Shown: positions 1-11,353 of the stretch, in pieces
Layout of the letters: each line of letters starts with the position of its first letter
Position numbering within the stretch: position 1 is the first letter of the stretch
Assembly: GCA_951804985.1 (NCBI GenBank)
Contig: OX638130.1
Coordinates: 98,205,700-98,269,699, forward strand
From: Dryomyza anilis
Lineage: Eukaryota > Arthropoda > Insecta > Diptera > Dryomyzidae
Direction of reading: 5' to 3'
Length of the DNA: 64,000 nt
Translations under genes and position numbers: made by a program
The notes under the pieces: model-generated
What the model saw: only the letters and a program-made list of their open reading frames with translations
Database searches by the model: none
What the model was told of the DNA's origin: nothing

Positions 1-174
1 CGATTGAGCGGTTCCTCAGAAATCGGGTTTTGAATTTCGATTTTCAAAATATTTCTTTAAATGCCTATAACTCCTAAACGGAGCGTCCTAGAGGGTCGAA
101 AGTAGGCGCATTTAATAGAAATATATTTTATAGAAATATATTTCAGCAGAATTCACTGCAAATTTCATATAATT
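1..174 (+). repeat. 174-bp monomer (15-bp internal duplication)
   Basis: The segment tatagaaatatattt is tandemly doubled after ggcgcattt, which lengthens the monomer by 15 bp. The same variant is visible near 2823, 3933, 7853, 11490, 12600, 33153, 48222, 52708, 54055, 61197 and 62872. Most copies share the preceding taatag instead of ttatag, which supports a single origin. The copies after 33 kb are followed by the gagcagttcc form of the next monomer. Confidence 0.85.
28..49. repeat. Dyad symmetry inside the monomer
   Basis: TTTTGAA and TTCAAAA form 7-bp perfect arms around an 8-base centre, TTTCGATT. The dyad recurs in every copy with the caaaatattt, caaaacattt or caaaaaatg block. In caaacaattt copies the arms shorten to 6 bp. 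It could form a small hairpin or bind a dimeric protein; no function is shown. Confidence 0.6.
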
Positions 175-321
175 CGATTGAGCAGTTCCTCAGAAATCGG
201 GTTTTGAATTTCGATTTTCAAAATATTTCTTTAAATGGCTATAACTCCTAAACGGAGCGTCCTAGAGGGTCGAAAGTAGGCGCATTTAATCAGCAGAATT
301 CACTGCAAATTTCATATAATT
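175..321 (+). repeat. 147-bp monomer (12-bp deletion)
   Basis: The segment between gcatttaat and cagcagaattc has lost agaaatatattt, giving a start-to-start distance of 147 bp. I saw it only once in the window. Confidence 0.8.
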
Positions 322-480
322 CGATTGAGCAGTTCCTCAGAAATCGGGTTTTGAATTTCGATTTTCAAAATATTTCTTTAAATGGCTATAACTCCTAAAC
401 GGAGCGTCCTAGAGGGTCGAAAGTAGGCGCATTTTATAGAAATATATTTCAGCAGAATTCACTGCAAATTGCATATAATT

Positions 481-639
481 CGATTGAGCGGTTCCTCAGA
501 AATCGGGTTTTGAATTTCGATTTTCAAACAATTTCTTTAAATGGCTATAACTCCTAAACGGAGCGTCCTAGAGGGTCGAAAGTAGGCGCATTTTATAGAA
601 ATATATTTCAGCAGAATTCACTGCAAATTTCATATAATT
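481..639 (+). repeat. Representative 159-bp monomer
   Basis: Reading from cgattgagcggttcc, the landmarks are: ctcagaaatcgggtttt; the dyad around tttcgatt; the variable block caaacaattt, caaaatattt or caaaacattt; aaatggctataactcc; taaacggagcgtcctag; the linked pair agaggg/aaagta or gggggg-like/aaaata around gtcgaa; ggcgcattttatag; aaatatatttcagcag; aattcactg or aaatcactg; and caaatttcatataatt. The heptamer TTCGATT occurs twice, 37 bp apart. The unit is 53 codons long. In one forward frame the consensus has a single stop per monomer, the TAA in tcctaaacgg, so the frame persists across perfect copies. Annotated as a repeat unit, not as coding sequence. Confidence 0.93.
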
Positions 640-1275
640 CGATTGAGCGGTTCCTCAGAAAACGGGTTTTGAATTTCGATTTTCAAAATATTTCTTTAAA
701 TGGCTATAACTCCTAAACGGAGCGTCCTAGAGGGTCGAAAGTAGGCGCATTTTATAGAAATATATTTCAGCAGAATTCACTGCAAATTTCATATAATTCG
801 ATTGAGCGGTTCCTCAGAAATCGGGTTTTGAATTTCGATTTTCAAACAATTTCTTTAAATGGCTATAACTCCTAAACGGAGCGTCCTAGAGGGTCGAAAA
901 TAGGCGCATTTTATAGAAATATATTTCAGCAGAAATCACTGCAAATTTCATATAATTCGATTGAGCGGTTCCTCAGAAATCGGGTTTTGAATTTCGATTT
1001 TCAAAATATTTCTTTAAATGGCTATAACTCCTAAACGGAGCGTTCTAGAGGGTCGAAAGTAGGCGCATTTTATAGAAATATATTTCAGCAGAATTCACTG
1101 CAAATTTCATATAATTCGATTGAGCGGTTCCTCAGAAATCGGGTTTTGAATTTCGATTTTCAAACAATTTCTTTAAATGGCTATAACTCCTAAACGGAGC
1201 GTCCTAGAAGGTCGAAAGTAGGCGCATTGTATAGAAATATATTTCAGCAGAAATCACTGCAAATTTCATATAATT

Positions 1276-1530
1276 CGATTGAGCGGTTCCTCAGAAATCG
1301 GGTTTTGAATTTCGATGTTCAAACATTTTCTTTAAATGGCTATAACTCCTAAACGGAGCGTCCTAGAGGGTCGAAAGTAGGCGCATTTTATAGAAATATA
1401 TTTCAGCAGAATTCACTGCAAATTTCTTTAAATGGCTATAACTCCTAAACGGAGCGTCCTAGAGGGTCGAAAGTAGGCGCATTTTATAGAAATATATTTC
1501 AGCAGAAATCACTGCAAATTTCATATAATT
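1276..1530 (+). repeat. Fused dimer, 63-bp deletion
   Basis: Start-to-start distance is 255 bp (159 + 96). Near 1420-1426 the sequence passes from ctgcaaatttc directly into tttaaatggc. The 6-bp AATTTC occurs at both parental sites, so the deletion joins two microhomologous positions. Confidence 0.85.
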
Positions 1531-2325
1531 CGATTGAGCGATTTCTCAGAAATCGGGTTTTGAATTTCGATTTTCAAAAAATGTCTTTTAATGGCTATAA
1601 CTCCTAAACGGAGCGTCCTAGAGGGTCGAAAGTAGGCGCATTTTATAGAAATATATTTCAGCAGAATTCACTGCAAATTTCATATAATTCGATTGAGCGG
1701 TTTCTCAGAAATCGGGTTTTGAATTTCGATTTTAAAAATATTTCTTTAAATGGCTATAACTCCTAAACGGAGCGTTCTAGAGGGTTGAAAGTAGGCGCAT
1801 TTTATAGAAATATATTTCAGCAGAATTCACTGCAAATTTCATATAATTCGATTGAGCGATTCCTCAGAAATCGGGTTTTGAATTTCGATTTTCAAACAAT
1901 TTCTTTAAATGGCTATAACTCCTAAACGGAGCGTCCTAGAAGGTCGAAAGTAGGTGCATTTTATAGAAATATATTTCAGCAGAAATCACTGCAAATTTCA
2001 TATAATTCGATTGAGCGGTTCCTCAGAAATCGGGTTTTGAATTTCGATGTTCAAACATTTTCTTTAAATGGCTATAACTCCTAAACGGAGCGTCCTAGAG
2101 GGTCGAAAGTAGGCGCATTTTATAGAAATATATTTCAGCAGAATTCACTGCAAATTTCATATAATTCGATTGAGCGATTTCTCAGAAATCGGGTTTTGAA
2201 TTTCGATTTTCAAAAAATGTCTTTAAATGGCTATAACTCCTAAACGGAGCGTCCTAGAGGGTCGAAAGTAGGCGCATTTTATAGAAATATATTTCAGCAG
2301 AAATCACTGCAAATTTCATATAATT

Positions 2326-2552
2326 CGTTTGAGCGGTTCCTCAGAAATCGGGTTTTGAATTTCGATGTTCAAACAATTTCTTTAAATGGCTATAACTCCT
2401 AAACGGAGCGTCCTAGAGGGTTTTGAATTTCGATTTTCAAACAATTTCTTCAAATGGCTATAACTCCTAAACGGAGCGTCCTAGAGGGTCGAAAGTAGGC
2501 GCATTTTATAGAAATATATTTCAGCAGAAATCACTGCAAATTTCATATAATT
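2326..2552 (+). repeat. 227-bp monomer (68-bp partial duplication at GGGT)
   Basis: After ctagaGGGT the sequence restarts at GGGTtttgaattt, repeating 68 bp, so ggcta...cctagag occurs twice in one unit. Other 227-bp units start at 4932, 5706, 6966, 7511, 8560, 11149 and 13596. Altered relatives are 175 bp at 8946, 200 bp at 10472 and 297 bp at 14370. All eleven lie before 14.7 kb. The shared GGGT explains the junction. Confidence 0.88.
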
Positions 2553-3203
2553 CGTTTGAGCTGTTCCTCAGAAATCGGGTTTTGAATTTCGATGTTCAAA
2601 CAATTTCTTTAAATGGCTATAACTCCTAAACGGAGCGTCCTAGAGGGTCGAAAGTAGGCGCATTTTATAGAAATATATTTCAGCAGAAATCACTGCAAAT
2701 TTCATATAATTCGATTGAGCGGTTCCTCAGAAATCGGGGTTTGAATTTCGATTTTCAAAATATTTCTTTAAATGGCTATAACTCCTAAACGGAGCGTCCT
2801 AGAGGGTCGAAAGTAGGCGCATTTAATAGAAATATATTTTATAGAAATATATTTCAGCATAATTCACTGCAAATTTCATATAATTCGATTGAGCAGTTCC
2901 TCAGAAATCGGGTTTTGAATTTCGATTTTCAAAATATTTCTTTAAATGGCTATAACTCCTAAACGGAGCGTCCTAGAGGGTCGAAAGTAGGCGCATTTTA
3001 TAGAATTATATTTCAGCAGAATTCACTGCAAATTTCATATAATTCGACTGAGCGGTTCCTCAGAAATCGGGTTTTGAATTTTGATTTTCAAACAATTTCT
3101 TTAAATGGCTATAACTCCTAAACGGAGCGTCCTAGAGGGTCGAAAGTAGGCGCATTTTATAGAAATATATTTCAGCAGAATTCACTGCAAATTTCATATA
3201 ATT

Positions 3204-3503
3204 CGATTGAGCGGTTCCTCAGAAATCGGGTTTTGAATTTCGATTTTCAAACAATTTCTTTAAATGGCTATAACTCCTAAACGGAGCGTCCTAGAGGGTC
3301 GAAAGTGGGCGCATTTAATAGAAATATATTGCAGCAGAAATCAGTGCAATATTTCAGCAGAATTCACTGCAAATTTCATATTTTCGATTTTCAAAATATT
3401 TCTTTAAATGGCTATAACTCCTAAACGGAGCGTCCTAGATCGAAAGTAGGCGCATTTTATAGAAATATATTTCAGCAGAATTCACTGAAAATTTCATATA
3501 ATT
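3204..3503 (+). repeat. 300-bp compound dimer with hairpin and 38-bp deletion
   Basis: The first monomer carries the 23-bp insertion with ATATTGCA/TGCAATAT arms (3326-3352). The second has lost 38 bp between catat and tttcgatt, then 3 bp in cctagatcgaaag. The combination recurs near 4314, 11868 and 12978. The 38-bp loss is close to the 37-bp spacing of the two TTCGATT copies in the monomer, although the junction is not exactly a TTCGATT exchange. Confidence 0.8.
3326..3352. repeat. 27-bp hairpin, 'cagtg' form
   Basis: ATATTGCA and TGCAATAT are perfect 8-bp arms around an 11-base loop. The same form appears near 4436, 5329, 6102, 9610, 11990, 13100, 13992, 14607, 15154, 15900 and 17303, so it is confined to about 3.3-17.3 kb. 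It is related to the 'cactg' form found downstream, which has 9-bp arms. Confidence 0.7.
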
Positions 3504-5158
3504 CGATTGAGCGGTTCCTCAGAAATCGGGTTTTGAATTTCGATTTTCAAACAATTTCTTCAAATGGCTATAACACCTAAACGGAGCGACCTAGAGGGTC
3601 GAAAGTAGGCGCATTTTATAGAAATATATTTCAGCAGAATTCACTGCAAATTTCATATAATTCGACTGAGCGGTTCCTCAGAAATCGGGTTTTGAATTTT
3701 GATTTTCAAACAATTTCTTTAAATGGCTATAACTCCTAAACGGAGCGTCCTAGAGGGTCGAAAGTAGGCGCATTTTATAGAAATATATTTCAGCAGAATT
3801 CACTGCAAATTTCATATAATTCGATTGAGCGGTTCCTCAGAAATCGGGGTTTGAATTTCGATTTTCAAAATATTTCTTTAAATGGCTATAACTCCTAAAC
3901 GGAGCGTCCTAGAGGGTCGAAAGTAGGCGCATTTAATAGAAATATATTTTATAGAAATATATTTCAGCATAATTCACTGCAAATTTCATATAATTCGATT
4001 GAGCAGTTCCTCAGAAATCGGGTTTTGAATTTCGATTTTCAAAATATTTCTTTAAATGGCTATAACTCCTAAACGGAGCGTCCTAGAGGGTCGAAAGTAG
4101 GCGCATTTTATAGAATTATATTTCAGCAGAATTCACTGCAAATTTCATATAATTCGACTGAGCGGTTCCTCAGAAATCGGGTTTTGAATTTTGATTTTCA
4201 AACAATTTCTTTAAATGGCTATAACTCCTAAACGGAGCGTCCTAGAGGGTCGAAAGTAGGCGCATTTTATAGAAATATATTTCAGCAGAATTCACTGCAA
4301 ATTTCATATAATTCGATTGAGCGGTTCCTCAGAAATCGGGTTTTGAATTTCGATTTTCAAACAATTTCTTTAAATGGCTATAACTCCTAAACGGAGCGTC
4401 CTAGAGGGTCGAAAGTAGGCGCATTTAATAGAAATATATTGCAGCAGAAATCAGTGCAATATTTCAGCAGAATTCACTGCAAATTTCATATTTTCGATTT
4501 TCAAAATATTTCTTTAAATGGCTATAACTCCTAAACGGAGCGTCCTAGATCGAAAGTAGGCGCATTTTATAGAAATATATTTCAGCAGAATTCACTGAAA
4601 ATTTCATATAATTCGATTGAGCGGTTCCTCAGAAATCGGGTTTTGAATTTCGATTTTCAAACAATTTCTTTAAATGGCTATAACTCCTAAACGGAGCGTC
4701 CTAGGGGGTCGAAAATAGGCGCATTTTATAGAAATATATTTCAGCAGAAATCACTGCAAATTTCATATAATTCGATTGAGCGGTTCCTCAGAAATCGGGT
4801 TTTGAATTTCGATTTTCAAACAATTTCTTTAAATGGCTATAACTCCTAAACGGAGCGTCCTAGAGGGTCGAAAGTAGGCGCATTTTATAGAAATATATTT
4901 CAGCAGAAATCACTGCAAATTTCATATAATTCGATTGAGCGGTTCCTCAGAAAACGGGTTTTGAATTGCGATTTTCAAACAATTTCTTTAAATGGCTATA
5001 ACTCCTAAATGGAGCGTCCTAGAGGGTTTTGAATTCCGATTTTCAAACAATTTCTTTAAATGGCTATAACTCCTAAACGGAGCGTCCTAGAGGGTCGAAA
5101 GTAGGCGCATTTTATAGAAATATATTTCAGCAGAAATCACTGCAAATTTCATATAATT

Positions 5159-5387
5159 CGATTGAGCGGTTCCTCAGAAATCGGGTTTTGAATTTCGATT
5201 TTCAAACAATTTCTTTAAATGGCTATAACTCCTAAACGGAGCGTCCTAGAGGGTCGAAAGTAGGCGCATTTTATAGAAATATATTTCAGCAGAATTCGGG
5301 TCGAAAGTAGGCGCATTTAATAGAAATATATTGCAGCAGAAATCAGTGCAATATTTCAGCAGAATTCACTGAAAATTTCATATAATT
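5159..5387 (+). repeat. 229-bp monomer (70-bp partial duplication)
   Basis: Near 5296 cagcagaattc runs straight into gggtcgaaagtaggcgcatttaatag, repeating 70 bp that include the hairpin ATATTGCA...TGCAATAT. Further 229-bp units start at 5933, 9439, 13823, 14985, 15730 and 17133, and one is merged in the 297-bp unit at 14370. None is seen after 17.4 kb. Confidence 0.87.
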
Positions 5388-6638
5388 CGATTGAGCGGTT
5401 CCTCAGAAATCGGGTTTTGAATTTCGATTTTCAAACAATTTCTTTAAATGGCTATAACTCCTAAACGGAGCGTCCTAGGGGGTCGAAAATAGGCGCATTT
5501 TATAGAAATATATTTCAGCAGAAATCACTGCAAATTTCATATAATTCGATTGAGCGGTTCCTCAGAAATCGGGTTTTGAATTTCGATTTTCAAACAATTT
5601 CTTTAAATGGCTATAACTCCTAAACGGAGCGTCCTAGAGGGTCGAAAGTAGGCGCATTTTATAGAAATATATTTCAGCAGAAATCACTGCAAATTTCATA
5701 TAATTCGATTGAGCGGTTCCTCAGAAAACGGGTTTTGAATTTCGATTTTCAAACAATTTCTTTAAATGGCTATAACTCCTAAATGGAGCGTCCTAGAGGG
5801 TTTTGAATTCCGATTTTCAAACAATTTCTTTAAATGGCTATAACTCCTAAACGGAGCGTCCTAGAGGGTCGAAAGTAGGCGCATTTTATAGAAATATATT
5901 TCAGCAGAAATCACTGCAAATTTCATATAATTCGATTGAGCGGTTCCTCAGAAATCGGGTTTTGAATTTCGATTTTCAAACAATTTCTTTAAATGGCTAT
6001 AACTCCTAAACGGAGCGTCCTAGAGGGTCGAAAGTAGGCGCATTTTATAGAAATATATTTCAGCAGAATTCGGGTCGAAAGTAGGCGCATTTAATAGAAA
6101 TATATTGCAGCAGAAATCAGTGCAATATTTCAGCAGAATTCACTGCAAATTTCATATAATTCGATTGAGCGGTTCCTGAGAAATCGGGTTTTGAATTTCG
6201 ATTTTCAAACAATTTCTTTAAATGGCTATAACTCCTAAACGGAGCGTCCTAGGGGGTCGAAAATAGGCGCATTTTATAGAAATATATTTCAGCAGAAATC
6301 ACTGCAAATTTCATATAATTCGATTGAGCGATTTCTCAGAAATCGGGTTTTGAATTTCGATTTTCAAAAAATGTCTTTAAATGGCTATAACTCCTAAACG
6401 GAGCGTCGTAGAGGGTCGAAAGTAGGCGCATTTTATAGAAATATATTTCAGCAGAAATCACTGCAAATTTCATATAATTCGATTGAGCGGTTCCTCAGAA
6501 ATCGGGTTTTGAATTTCGATGTTCAAACATTTTCTTTAAATGGCTATAACTCCTAAACGGAGCGTCCTAGAGGGTCGAAAGTAGGCGCATTTTATAGAAA
6601 TATATTTCAGCAGAATTCACTGCAAATTTCATATAATT

Positions 6639-6806
6639 CGATTGAGCGATTTCTCAGAAATCGGGTTTTGAATTTCGATTTTCAAAAAATGTCTTTAAAT
6701 GGCTATAACTCCTAAACGGAGCGTCCTAGAGGGTCGAAAGTAGGCGCATTTTATAGAAATATATTTCAGCAGAAATCACTGCAAATTTCAGAAATTGCAT
6801 AAATTT
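6639..6806 (+). repeat. 168-bp monomer with 9-bp insertion
   Basis: Here catataattcg is replaced by cagaaattgcataaatttcg, and the next monomer has gagcggtacc instead of gagcggttcc. The same form occurs in the 3,506-bp-offset copy (10297), so the change predates that duplication. Confidence 0.8.
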
Positions 6807-9800
6807 CGATTGAGCGGTACCTCAGAAATCGGGTTTTGAATTTCAATTTTCAAACAATTTCTTTAAATGGCTATAACTCCTAAACGGAGCGTCCTAGAGG
6901 GCCGAAAGTAGGCGCATTTTATAGAAATATATTTCAGCAGAAATCACTGCAAATTTCATATAATTCGTTTGAGCGGTTCCTCAGAAATCGGGTTTTGAAT
7001 TTCGATGTTCAAACAATTTCTTTAAATGGCTATAACTCCTAAACGGAGCGTCCTAGAGGGTTTTGAATTTCGATTTTCAAACAATTTCTTCAAATGGCTA
7101 TAACTCCTAAACGGAGCGTCCTAGAGGGTCGAAAGTAGGCGCATTTTATAGAAATATATTTCAGCAGAAATCACTGCAAATTTCATATAATTCGTTTGAG
7201 CTGTTCCTCAGAAATCGGGTTTTGAATTTCGATGTTCAAACAATTTCTTTAAATGGCTATAACTCCTAAACGGAGCGTCCTAGAGGGTCGAAAGTAGGCG
7301 CATTTTATAGAAATATATTTCAGCAGAAATCACTGCAAATTTCATATAATTCGATTGAGCGGTTCCTCAGAAATCGGGTTTTGAATTTCGATTTTCAAAA
7401 TATTTCTTTAAATGGCTATAACTCCTAAACGGAGCGACCTAGAGGGTCGAAAGTAGGCGCATTTTATAGAAATATATTTCAGCAGAATTCACTGCAAATT
7501 TCATATAATTCGATTGAGAGGTTCCTCAGAAATCGGGTTTTGAATTTCGATTTTCAAACAATTTCTTTAAATGGCTATAACTCCTAAACGGAGCGTCCTA
7601 GAGGGTTTTGAATTTCGATTTTCAAACAATTTCTTCAAATGGCTATAACTCCTAAACGGAGCGTCCTAGAGGGTCGAAAGTAGGCGCATTTTATAGAAAT
7701 ATATTTCAGCAGAATTCACTGCAAATTTCATATAATTCGATTGAGCGGTTCCTCAGAAATCGGGGTTTGAATTTCGATTTTCAAAATATTTCTTTAAATG
7801 GCTATAACTCCTAAACGGAGCGTCCTAGAGGGTCGAAAGTAGGCGCATTTAATAGAAATATATTTTATAGAAATATATTTCAGCATAATTCACTGCAAAT
7901 TTCATATAATTCGATTGAGCAGTTCCTCAGAAATCGGGTTTTGAATTTCGATTTTCAAAATATTTCTTTAAATGGCTATAACTCCTAAACGGAGCGTCCT
8001 AGAGGGTCGAAAGTAGGCGCATTTTATAGAATTATATTTCAGCAGAATTCACTGCAAATTTCATATAATTCGATTGAGCGGTTCCTCAGAAATCGGGTTT
8101 TGAATTTCGATTTTCAAACAATTTCTTTAAATGGCTATAACTCCTAAACGGAGCGTCCTAGAGGGTCGAAAGTGGGCGCATTTAATAGAAATATATTGCA
8201 GCAGAAATCAGTGCAGAAATCACTGCAAATTTCATATAATTCGATTGAGCGATTTCTCAGAAATCGGGTTTTGAATTTCGATTTTCAAAAAATGTCTTTA
8301 AATGGCTATAACTCCTAAACGGAGCGTCGTAGAGGGTCGAAAGTAGGCGCATTTTATAGAAATATATTTCAGCAGAAATCACTGCAAATTTCATATAATT
8401 CGATTGAGCGGTTCCTCAGAAATCGGGTTTTGAATTTCGATGTTCAAACATTTTCTTTAAATGGCTATAACTCCTAAACGGAGCGTCCTAGAGGGTCGAA
8501 AGTAGGCGCATTTTATAGAAATATATTTCAGCAGAAATCACTGCAAATTTCATATAATTCGATTGAGCGGTTCCTCAGAAAACGGGTTTTGAATTGCGAT
8601 TTTCAAACAATTTCTTTAAATGGCTATAACTCCTAAATGGAGCGTCCTAGAGGGTTTTGAATTCCGATTTTCAAACAATTTCTTTAAATGGCTATAACTC
8701 CTAAACGGAGCGTCCTAGAGGGTCGAAAGTAGGCGCATTTTATAGAAATATATTTCAGCAGAAATCACTGCAAATTTCATATAATTCGATTGAGCGGTTC
8801 CTCAGAAATCGGGTTTTGAATTTCGATTTTCAAACAATTTCTTTAAATGGCTATAACTCCTAAACGGAGCGTCCTAGGGGGTCGAAAATAGGCGCATTTT
8901 ATAGAAATATATTTCAGCAGAAATCACTGCAAATTTCATATAATTCGATTGAGCGGTTCCTCAGAAAACGGGTTTTGAATTTCGATTTTCAAACAATTTC
9001 TTTAAATGGCTATAACTCCTAAATGGAGCGTCCTAGAGGGTTTTGAATTCCGATTTTCAAACAATTTCTCATTTTATAGAAATATATTTCAGCAGAAATC
9101 ACTGCAAATTTCATATAATTCGATTGAGCGGTTCCTGAGAAATCGGGTTTTGAATTTCGATTTTCAAACAATTTCTTTAAATGGCTATAACTCCTAAACG
9201 GAGCGTCCTAGAGGGTCGAAAGTAGGCGCACTTTATAGAAATATATTTCAGCAGAAATCACTGCAAATTTCATATAATTCGATTGAGCGGTTCCTCAGAA
9301 ATCGGGTTTTGAATTTCGATTTTCAAACAATTTCTTTAAATGGCTATGACTCCTAAACGGAGCGTCCTAGAGGGTCGAAAGTAGGCGCATTTTATAGAAA
9401 TATATTTCAGCAGAAATCACTGCAAATTTCATATAATTCGATTGAGCGGTTCCTCAGAAATCGGGTTTTGAATTTCGATTTTCAAACAATTTCTTTAAAT
9501 GGCTATAACTCCTAAACGGAGCGTCCTAGAGGGTCGAAAGTAGGCGCATTTTATAGAAATATATTTCAGCAGAATTCGGGTCGAAAGTAGGCGCATTTAA
9601 TAGAAATATATTGCAGCAGAAATCAGTGCAATATTTCAGCAGAATTCACTGCAAATTTCATATAATTCGATTGAGCGGTTCCTGAGAAATCGGGTTTTGA
9701 ATTTCGATTTTCAAACAATTTCTTTAAATGGCTATAACTCCTAAACGGAGCGTCCTAGGGGGTCGAAAATAGGCGCATTTTATAGAAATATATTTCAGCA

Positions 9801-10471
9801 GAAATCACTGCAAATTTCATATAATTCGATTGAGCGATTTCTCAGAAATCGGGTTTTGAATTTCGATTTTCAAAAAATGTCTTTAAATGGCTATAACTCC
9901 TAAACGGAGCGTCGTAGAGGGTCGAAAGTAGGCGCATTTTATAGAAATATATTTCAGCAGAAATCACTGCAAATTTCATATAATTCGATTGAGCGGTTCC
10001 TCAGAAATCGGGTTTTGAATTTCGATGTTCAAACATTTTCTTTAAATGGCTATAACTCCTAAACGGAGCGTCCTAGAGGGTCGAAAGTAGGCGCATTTTA
10101 TAGAAATATATTTCAGCAGAATTCACTGCAAATTTCATATAATTCGATTGAGCGATTTCTCAGAAATCGGGTTTTGAATTTCGATTTTCAAAAAATGTCT
10201 TTAAATGGCTATAACTCCTAAACGGAGCGTCCTAGAGGGTCGAAAGTAGGCGCATTTTATAGAAATATATTTCAGCAGAAATCACTGCAAATTTCAGAAA
10301 TTGCATAAATTTCGATTGAGCGGTACCTCAGAAATCGGGTTTTGAATTTCAATTTTCAAACAATTTCTTTAAATGGCTATAACTCCTAAACGGAGCGTCC
10401 TAGAGGGCCGAAAGTAGGCGCATTTTATAGAAATATATTTCAGCAGAAATCACTGCAAATTTCATATAATT

Positions 10472-10671
10472 CGTTTGAGCGGTTCCTCAGAAATCGGGTT
10501 TTGAATTTCGATGTTCAAACAATTTCTTTAAATGGCTATAACTCCTAAACGGAGCGTCCTAGAGGGTTTTGAATTTCGATTTTCAAACAATTTCTTCAAA
10601 TGGCTATAACTCCTAAACGGAGCGTCCTAGAAATATATTTCAGCAGAAATCACTGCAAATTTCATATAATT
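10472..10671 (+). repeat. 200-bp monomer: 227-bp form with a 27-bp deletion
   Basis: Compared with its duplicate at 6966-7192, 27 bp are missing between cctag and aaatatattt near 10630. TAGA occurs at both ends of the lost segment (cctagaggg and ttatagaaa), consistent with microhomology-mediated deletion after the block duplicated. Confidence 0.85.
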
Positions 10672-11353
10672 CGTTTGAGCTGTTCCTCAGAAATCGGGTT
10701 TTGAATTTCGATGTTCAAACAATTTCTTTAAATGGCTATAACTCCTAAACGGAGCGTCCTAGAGGGTCGAAAGTAGGCGCATTTTATAGAAATATATTTC
10801 AGCAGAAATCACTGCAAATTTCATATAATTCGATTGAGCGGTTCCTCAGAAATCGGGTTTTGAATTTCGATTTTCAAAATATTTCTTTAAATGGCTATAA
10901 CTCCTAAACGGAGCGTCCTAGAGGGTCGAAAGTAGGCGCATTTTATAGAAATATATTTCAGCAGAAATCACTGCAAATTTCATATAATTCGATTGAGCGG
11001 TTCCTCAGAAATCGGGTTTTGAATTTCGATTTTCAAACAATTTCTTCAAATGGCTATAACATCTAAACGGAGCGACCTAGAGGGTCGAAAGTAGGCGCAT
11101 TTTATAGAAATATATTTCAGCAGAATTCACTGCAAATTTCATATAATTCGATTGAGAGGTTCCTCAGAAATCGGGTTTTGAATTTCGATTTTCAAACAAT
11201 TTCTTTAAATGGCTATAACTCCTAAACGGAGCGTCCTAGAGGGTTTTGAATTTCGATTTTCAAACAATTTCTTCAAATGGCTATAACTCCTAAACGGAGC
11301 GTCCTAGAGGGTCGAAAGTAGGCGCATTTTATAGAAATATATTTCAGCAGAAT

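Larger units (their letters stand above)
1..2690 (+). repeat. Satellite zone 1 with 732-bp repeat
   Basis: Mostly 159-bp units with the agaggg/aaagta haplotype. Rare markers recur at 732 bp spacing: agcgttctag at 1039 and 1771, and ctagaagg at 1204 and 1936. 732 equals five monomers minus the 63 bp deleted in the fused copy at 1276-1530. Monomers with gagcgatttctcag plus aaaaaatgtc also appear here. No gene is seen. Confidence 0.75.
2731..4670 (+). repeat. Tandem 1110-bp higher-order repeat
   Basis: The rare marker aaatcggggtttg occurs at 2731 and 3841, and the sequences match from about 2690/3800 to about 3560/4670. The unit is seven monomers (1113 bp) with +15, +23, -38 and -3 changes, which gives exactly 1110. 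A clear difference is agtgggcgc near 3305 against agtaggcgc near 4415. The same pair, with the same difference, recurs at 11395 and 12505, so the pair was later copied together. Confidence 0.88.
2690..5908 (+). repeat. 3.2-kb duplicated block, copy 1
   Basis: Markers at 2731, 3841, 5001 (actcctaaatgg) and 5775 recur at 11395, 12505, 13665 and 14439, always 8,664 bp later. The order and length of variant monomers is the same, including the tandem 1110-bp HOR, two 227-bp units and a 229-bp unit. A visible difference is attcgattgagc near 3998 against atttgattgagc near 12658. Identity stops near 5908/14572, where copy 2 jumps into a 229-type junction. Confidence 0.87.
5909..11353 (+). repeat. Satellite zone 3: 3.5-kb-spaced duplicated blocks
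   Basis: The stretch from about 5,840 to 8,200 matches about 9,345 to 11,980. The offset is 3,506 bp at first (229-bp units at 5933/9439; odd monomer at 6791/10297; GGGT junction at 7055/10561). It becomes 3,479 after a 27-bp loss near 10630, and 3,638 after one extra 159-bp unit (marker gattgagagg at 7511/11149, cggggtttg at 7757/11395). Near 8205 copy 1 switches abruptly to gcagaaatcactg and re-enters the gagcgatttctcag series. No gene is seen. Confidence 0.83.

Noticed and set aside
640..660. CENP-B box-like motif at attcgattgagcggttcc
   Set aside because: The pattern nTTCGnnnnAnnCGGGn is matched at TTCG and the A, but the CGGG core is not in register (GGTT there). This is too weak to call.
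9006..9197. Open reading frame of 63 codons starting with ATG
   Set aside because: It lies entirely within satellite monomers. It is open only because a 68-bp partial duplication and a further junction near 9070 shift the frame past the usual stops. The protein is plain translated satellite with no known domain.
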